The translations under genes were made by a program, and so were the position numbers. A DNA stretch of 25,350 nucleotides from TMED69 sp964642505 (GTDB lineage: Bacteria; Pseudomonadota; Gammaproteobacteria; Ga0077536): assembly GCA_964642505.1 (NCBI GenBank), contig CAZXQY010000032.1, positions 1-25,350 on the forward strand. The letters run 5' to 3'. Below, piece by piece: positions 24,454 through 25,350 of this stretch (the stretch's first letter is position 1; each line of letters begins with the position of its first letter). Below the pieces are notes generated by a model. That model searched no databases. It was not told the DNA's origin and was given only the letters and a program-made list of their open reading frames with translations.

Positions 24454-24570
24454 ATCATCTCTCCTACTCAGAAAACATAGTCATTTTAATCCCACATCCT
24501 TTTTATAACAATGTCGTTATCGTACCTGATAGGTAGATAGTTTGGGCTTCTCGTCGTAACATGTTTCTCC
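24454..24570. promoter_or_regulatory. Divergent control region of the carbonic anhydrase and the repair fusion, with a small dyad
   Basis: The 117-base gap contains ATAAC (24505-24509) and GTTAT (24516-24520), an exact 5-base inverted repeat with a 6-base spacer that could be a repressor or activator site. No convincing sigma70 pair or ribosome-binding site precedes ATG 24571. The call is by eye only. Confidence 0.25.
24459..24467 (-). promoter_or_regulatory. Ribosome-binding site fixing the TTG start of the carbonic anhydrase
   Basis: On the minus strand TAGGAGAGATGAT directly precedes TTG 24453. The AGGAG core is at good distance for that TTG. The ATG embedded between them reads ATG ATT TGA and is out of frame, so initiation at TTG is the only sensible choice. 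A strong site compensating for a rare start codon fits the frequent non-ATG starts in this window. Confidence 0.6.
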
Positions 24571-25350
24571 ATGGATAAAGATAAAATTGTTAGGTATGGT
24601 TTCTTTGACAGTTTGGTTGGGAAATGTGCCATTGTTTGGGACGGTGGTGGCTTGCTTCGCGTATGTTTGCCGTTAGAGAGTCCTTCTGAAACTAGGGTTT
24701 CTATTTTAAATGATTTTCCTGATGCAAAGGAATCCCCCTTAACAAGATTATCCAAAAAGATAGCATTAGCTATTTCGTGCGCTATATCCGGGGGGAAAGT
24801 CAATTTTTCGTTTGTGCCGGTAAATTCTTGTAATTGGTCTGAATTCGATACTAAAGTGTACAAAGCGGCAAAAAGCATACGGCAGGGTACGACGATTACA
24901 TATGGTTCCTTGGCTAAAGAAATAGGTAGACCGAGTGCTTATCGGGCGGTCGGGACTGCTTTGGGTAAAAATCCGGTTCCTATCGTCGTGCCTTGTCACA
25001 GGGTTATCGCGGGAGACGGAAGTTTACGTGGATTTTCGGCTGCTAGGGGCGTTGCAACAAAGCGAATATTATTGAAATTAGAAGGTTGTAATTGGTTGTC
25101 GGATTCTCTGCAGTACGACCTATTGGAATCGTCCCAGTTTCTCAAAACTGCAGATCCTAGAATGGCTCGGTTGATCCGGATGGTAGGCCCTCCGGGGATC
25201 GATCCTCCACGAAAAGTTCAGTTATTTGAATCTTTGTTGAAGGCGATCGTGAGTCAACAATTAAGCGTGACGGCCGCTGCGACTATCCACTCCAGGGTGG
25301 TCGAACAATTCCGCTGCGGGTTTAGCCGATTGGACCCCGCTAGAATTTTG
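24571..25350 (+). CDS. ogt: Fused O6-methylguanine-DNA methyltransferase and AlkA-type 3-methyladenine glycosylase (3'-truncated by window edge)
   Basis: DNA-alkylation repair protein; 260 residues are visible with no stop before the edge. The first part is an Ogt/MGMT domain: RYGFFDSLVGKCAIVW at the N-terminus, then EFDTKVYKAAKSIRQG-T-TITYGSLAKEIGRP, AVGTALGKNPVPIVV and the acceptor PCHRV with C142, followed by GDGSLRGFS and KRILLKLEG (to about 172). After a linker, DPRMARLIRMVGPP and LFESLLKAIVSQQLSVTAAATI (about 195-240) match the beginning of the HhH-GPD glycosylase domain of AlkA-type enzymes. The N-terminal Ada zinc domain is absent, so it should not be a transcriptional activator. The start is ATG 24571; an in-frame stop lies at 24538-24540. 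The gene is divergent from the carbonic anhydrase gene. Confidence 0.88.
   Translation, partial: MDKDKIVRYGFFDSLVGKCAIVWDGGGLLRVCLPLESPSETRVSILNDFPDAKESPLTRLSKKIALAISCAISGGKVNFSFVPVNSCNWSEFDTKVYKAAKSIRQGTTITYGSLAKEIGRPSAYRAVGTALGKNPVPIVVPCHRVIAGDGSLRGFSAARGVATKRILLKLEGCNWLSDSLQYDLLESSQFLKTADPRMARLIRMVGPPGIDPPRKVQLFESLLKAIVSQQLSVTAAATIHSRVVEQFRCGFSRLDPARIL

Noticed and set aside
1..25350. CRISPR arrays, tRNA or rRNA genes, insertion sequences, integrases, toxin-antitoxin pairs or phage genes
   Set aside because: No regularly spaced repeats, tRNA-like cloverleaf, transposase or integrase motifs were seen on either strand.

Overview
The window looks like chromosomal DNA of a gammaproteobacterium, probably a marine or otherwise free-living uncultured lineage. 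The left end carries a penicillin-binding protein 1A gene (mrcA), then priA, argS and a SPOR-domain gene in the same relative order as in Pseudomonas-type genomes, followed by thiS-thiG-trmB, also a familiar gammaproteobacterial group. The DNA is AT-leaning and tightly packed. Two convergent gene pairs overlap at their 3' ends, several same-strand neighbours overlap by 4 bases, and at least seven genes appear to start with GTG or TTG. I see no tRNA, rRNA, CRISPR array, insertion sequence or integrase, and no gene-free stretch longer than about 250 bases.

Region 1 (1-6191, + strand) is housekeeping: the 3' two thirds of mrcA (peptidoglycan synthesis), priA (replication restart), argS (arginyl-tRNA synthetase) and a membrane-anchored SPOR protein. 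An HD-domain phosphohydrolase gene converges on it (6178-6864, -). Region 2 (7110-8915, + strand) is thiS-thiG (thiazole branch of thiamine synthesis) and trmB (tRNA m7G46 methyltransferase).

Region 3 (8897-13875, - strand, transcribed right to left) is a probable operon oadG-oadA-oadB for a sodium-pumping oxaloacetate decarboxylase. It is followed within a few bases by a Sel1-repeat exported protein and a YrfG-like HAD nucleotidase. Upstream of oadG lies a conspicuous hairpin (14015-14051) and then a YcbL-like metallo-beta-lactamase-fold hydrolase.

Region 4 (14821-22495, - strand) is the accessory part and the most interesting. It contains a two-subunit N,N-dimethylformamidase-like amidohydrolase (small subunit, then an 803-residue large subunit with the iron-site residues apparently conserved), a 137-residue unknown protein that resembles the small subunit by eye, an MFS transporter, two short-chain dehydrogenases, an M20 amidohydrolase and a SnoaL/NTF2-like protein. 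Read together this looks like an uptake and degradation cluster for an amide-containing compound. The substrate cannot be told from sequence, and nothing in the window would consume dimethylamine, so dimethylformamide itself is only one possibility.

Region 5 (22716-25350) holds an acyl-CoA dehydrogenase gene divergent from the amidase cluster, a gamma-class carbonic anhydrase gene (-), and, running off the right edge, a fused DNA-alkylation repair gene: an O6-methylguanine methyltransferase domain joined to the start of an AlkA-type HhH-GPD glycosylase.
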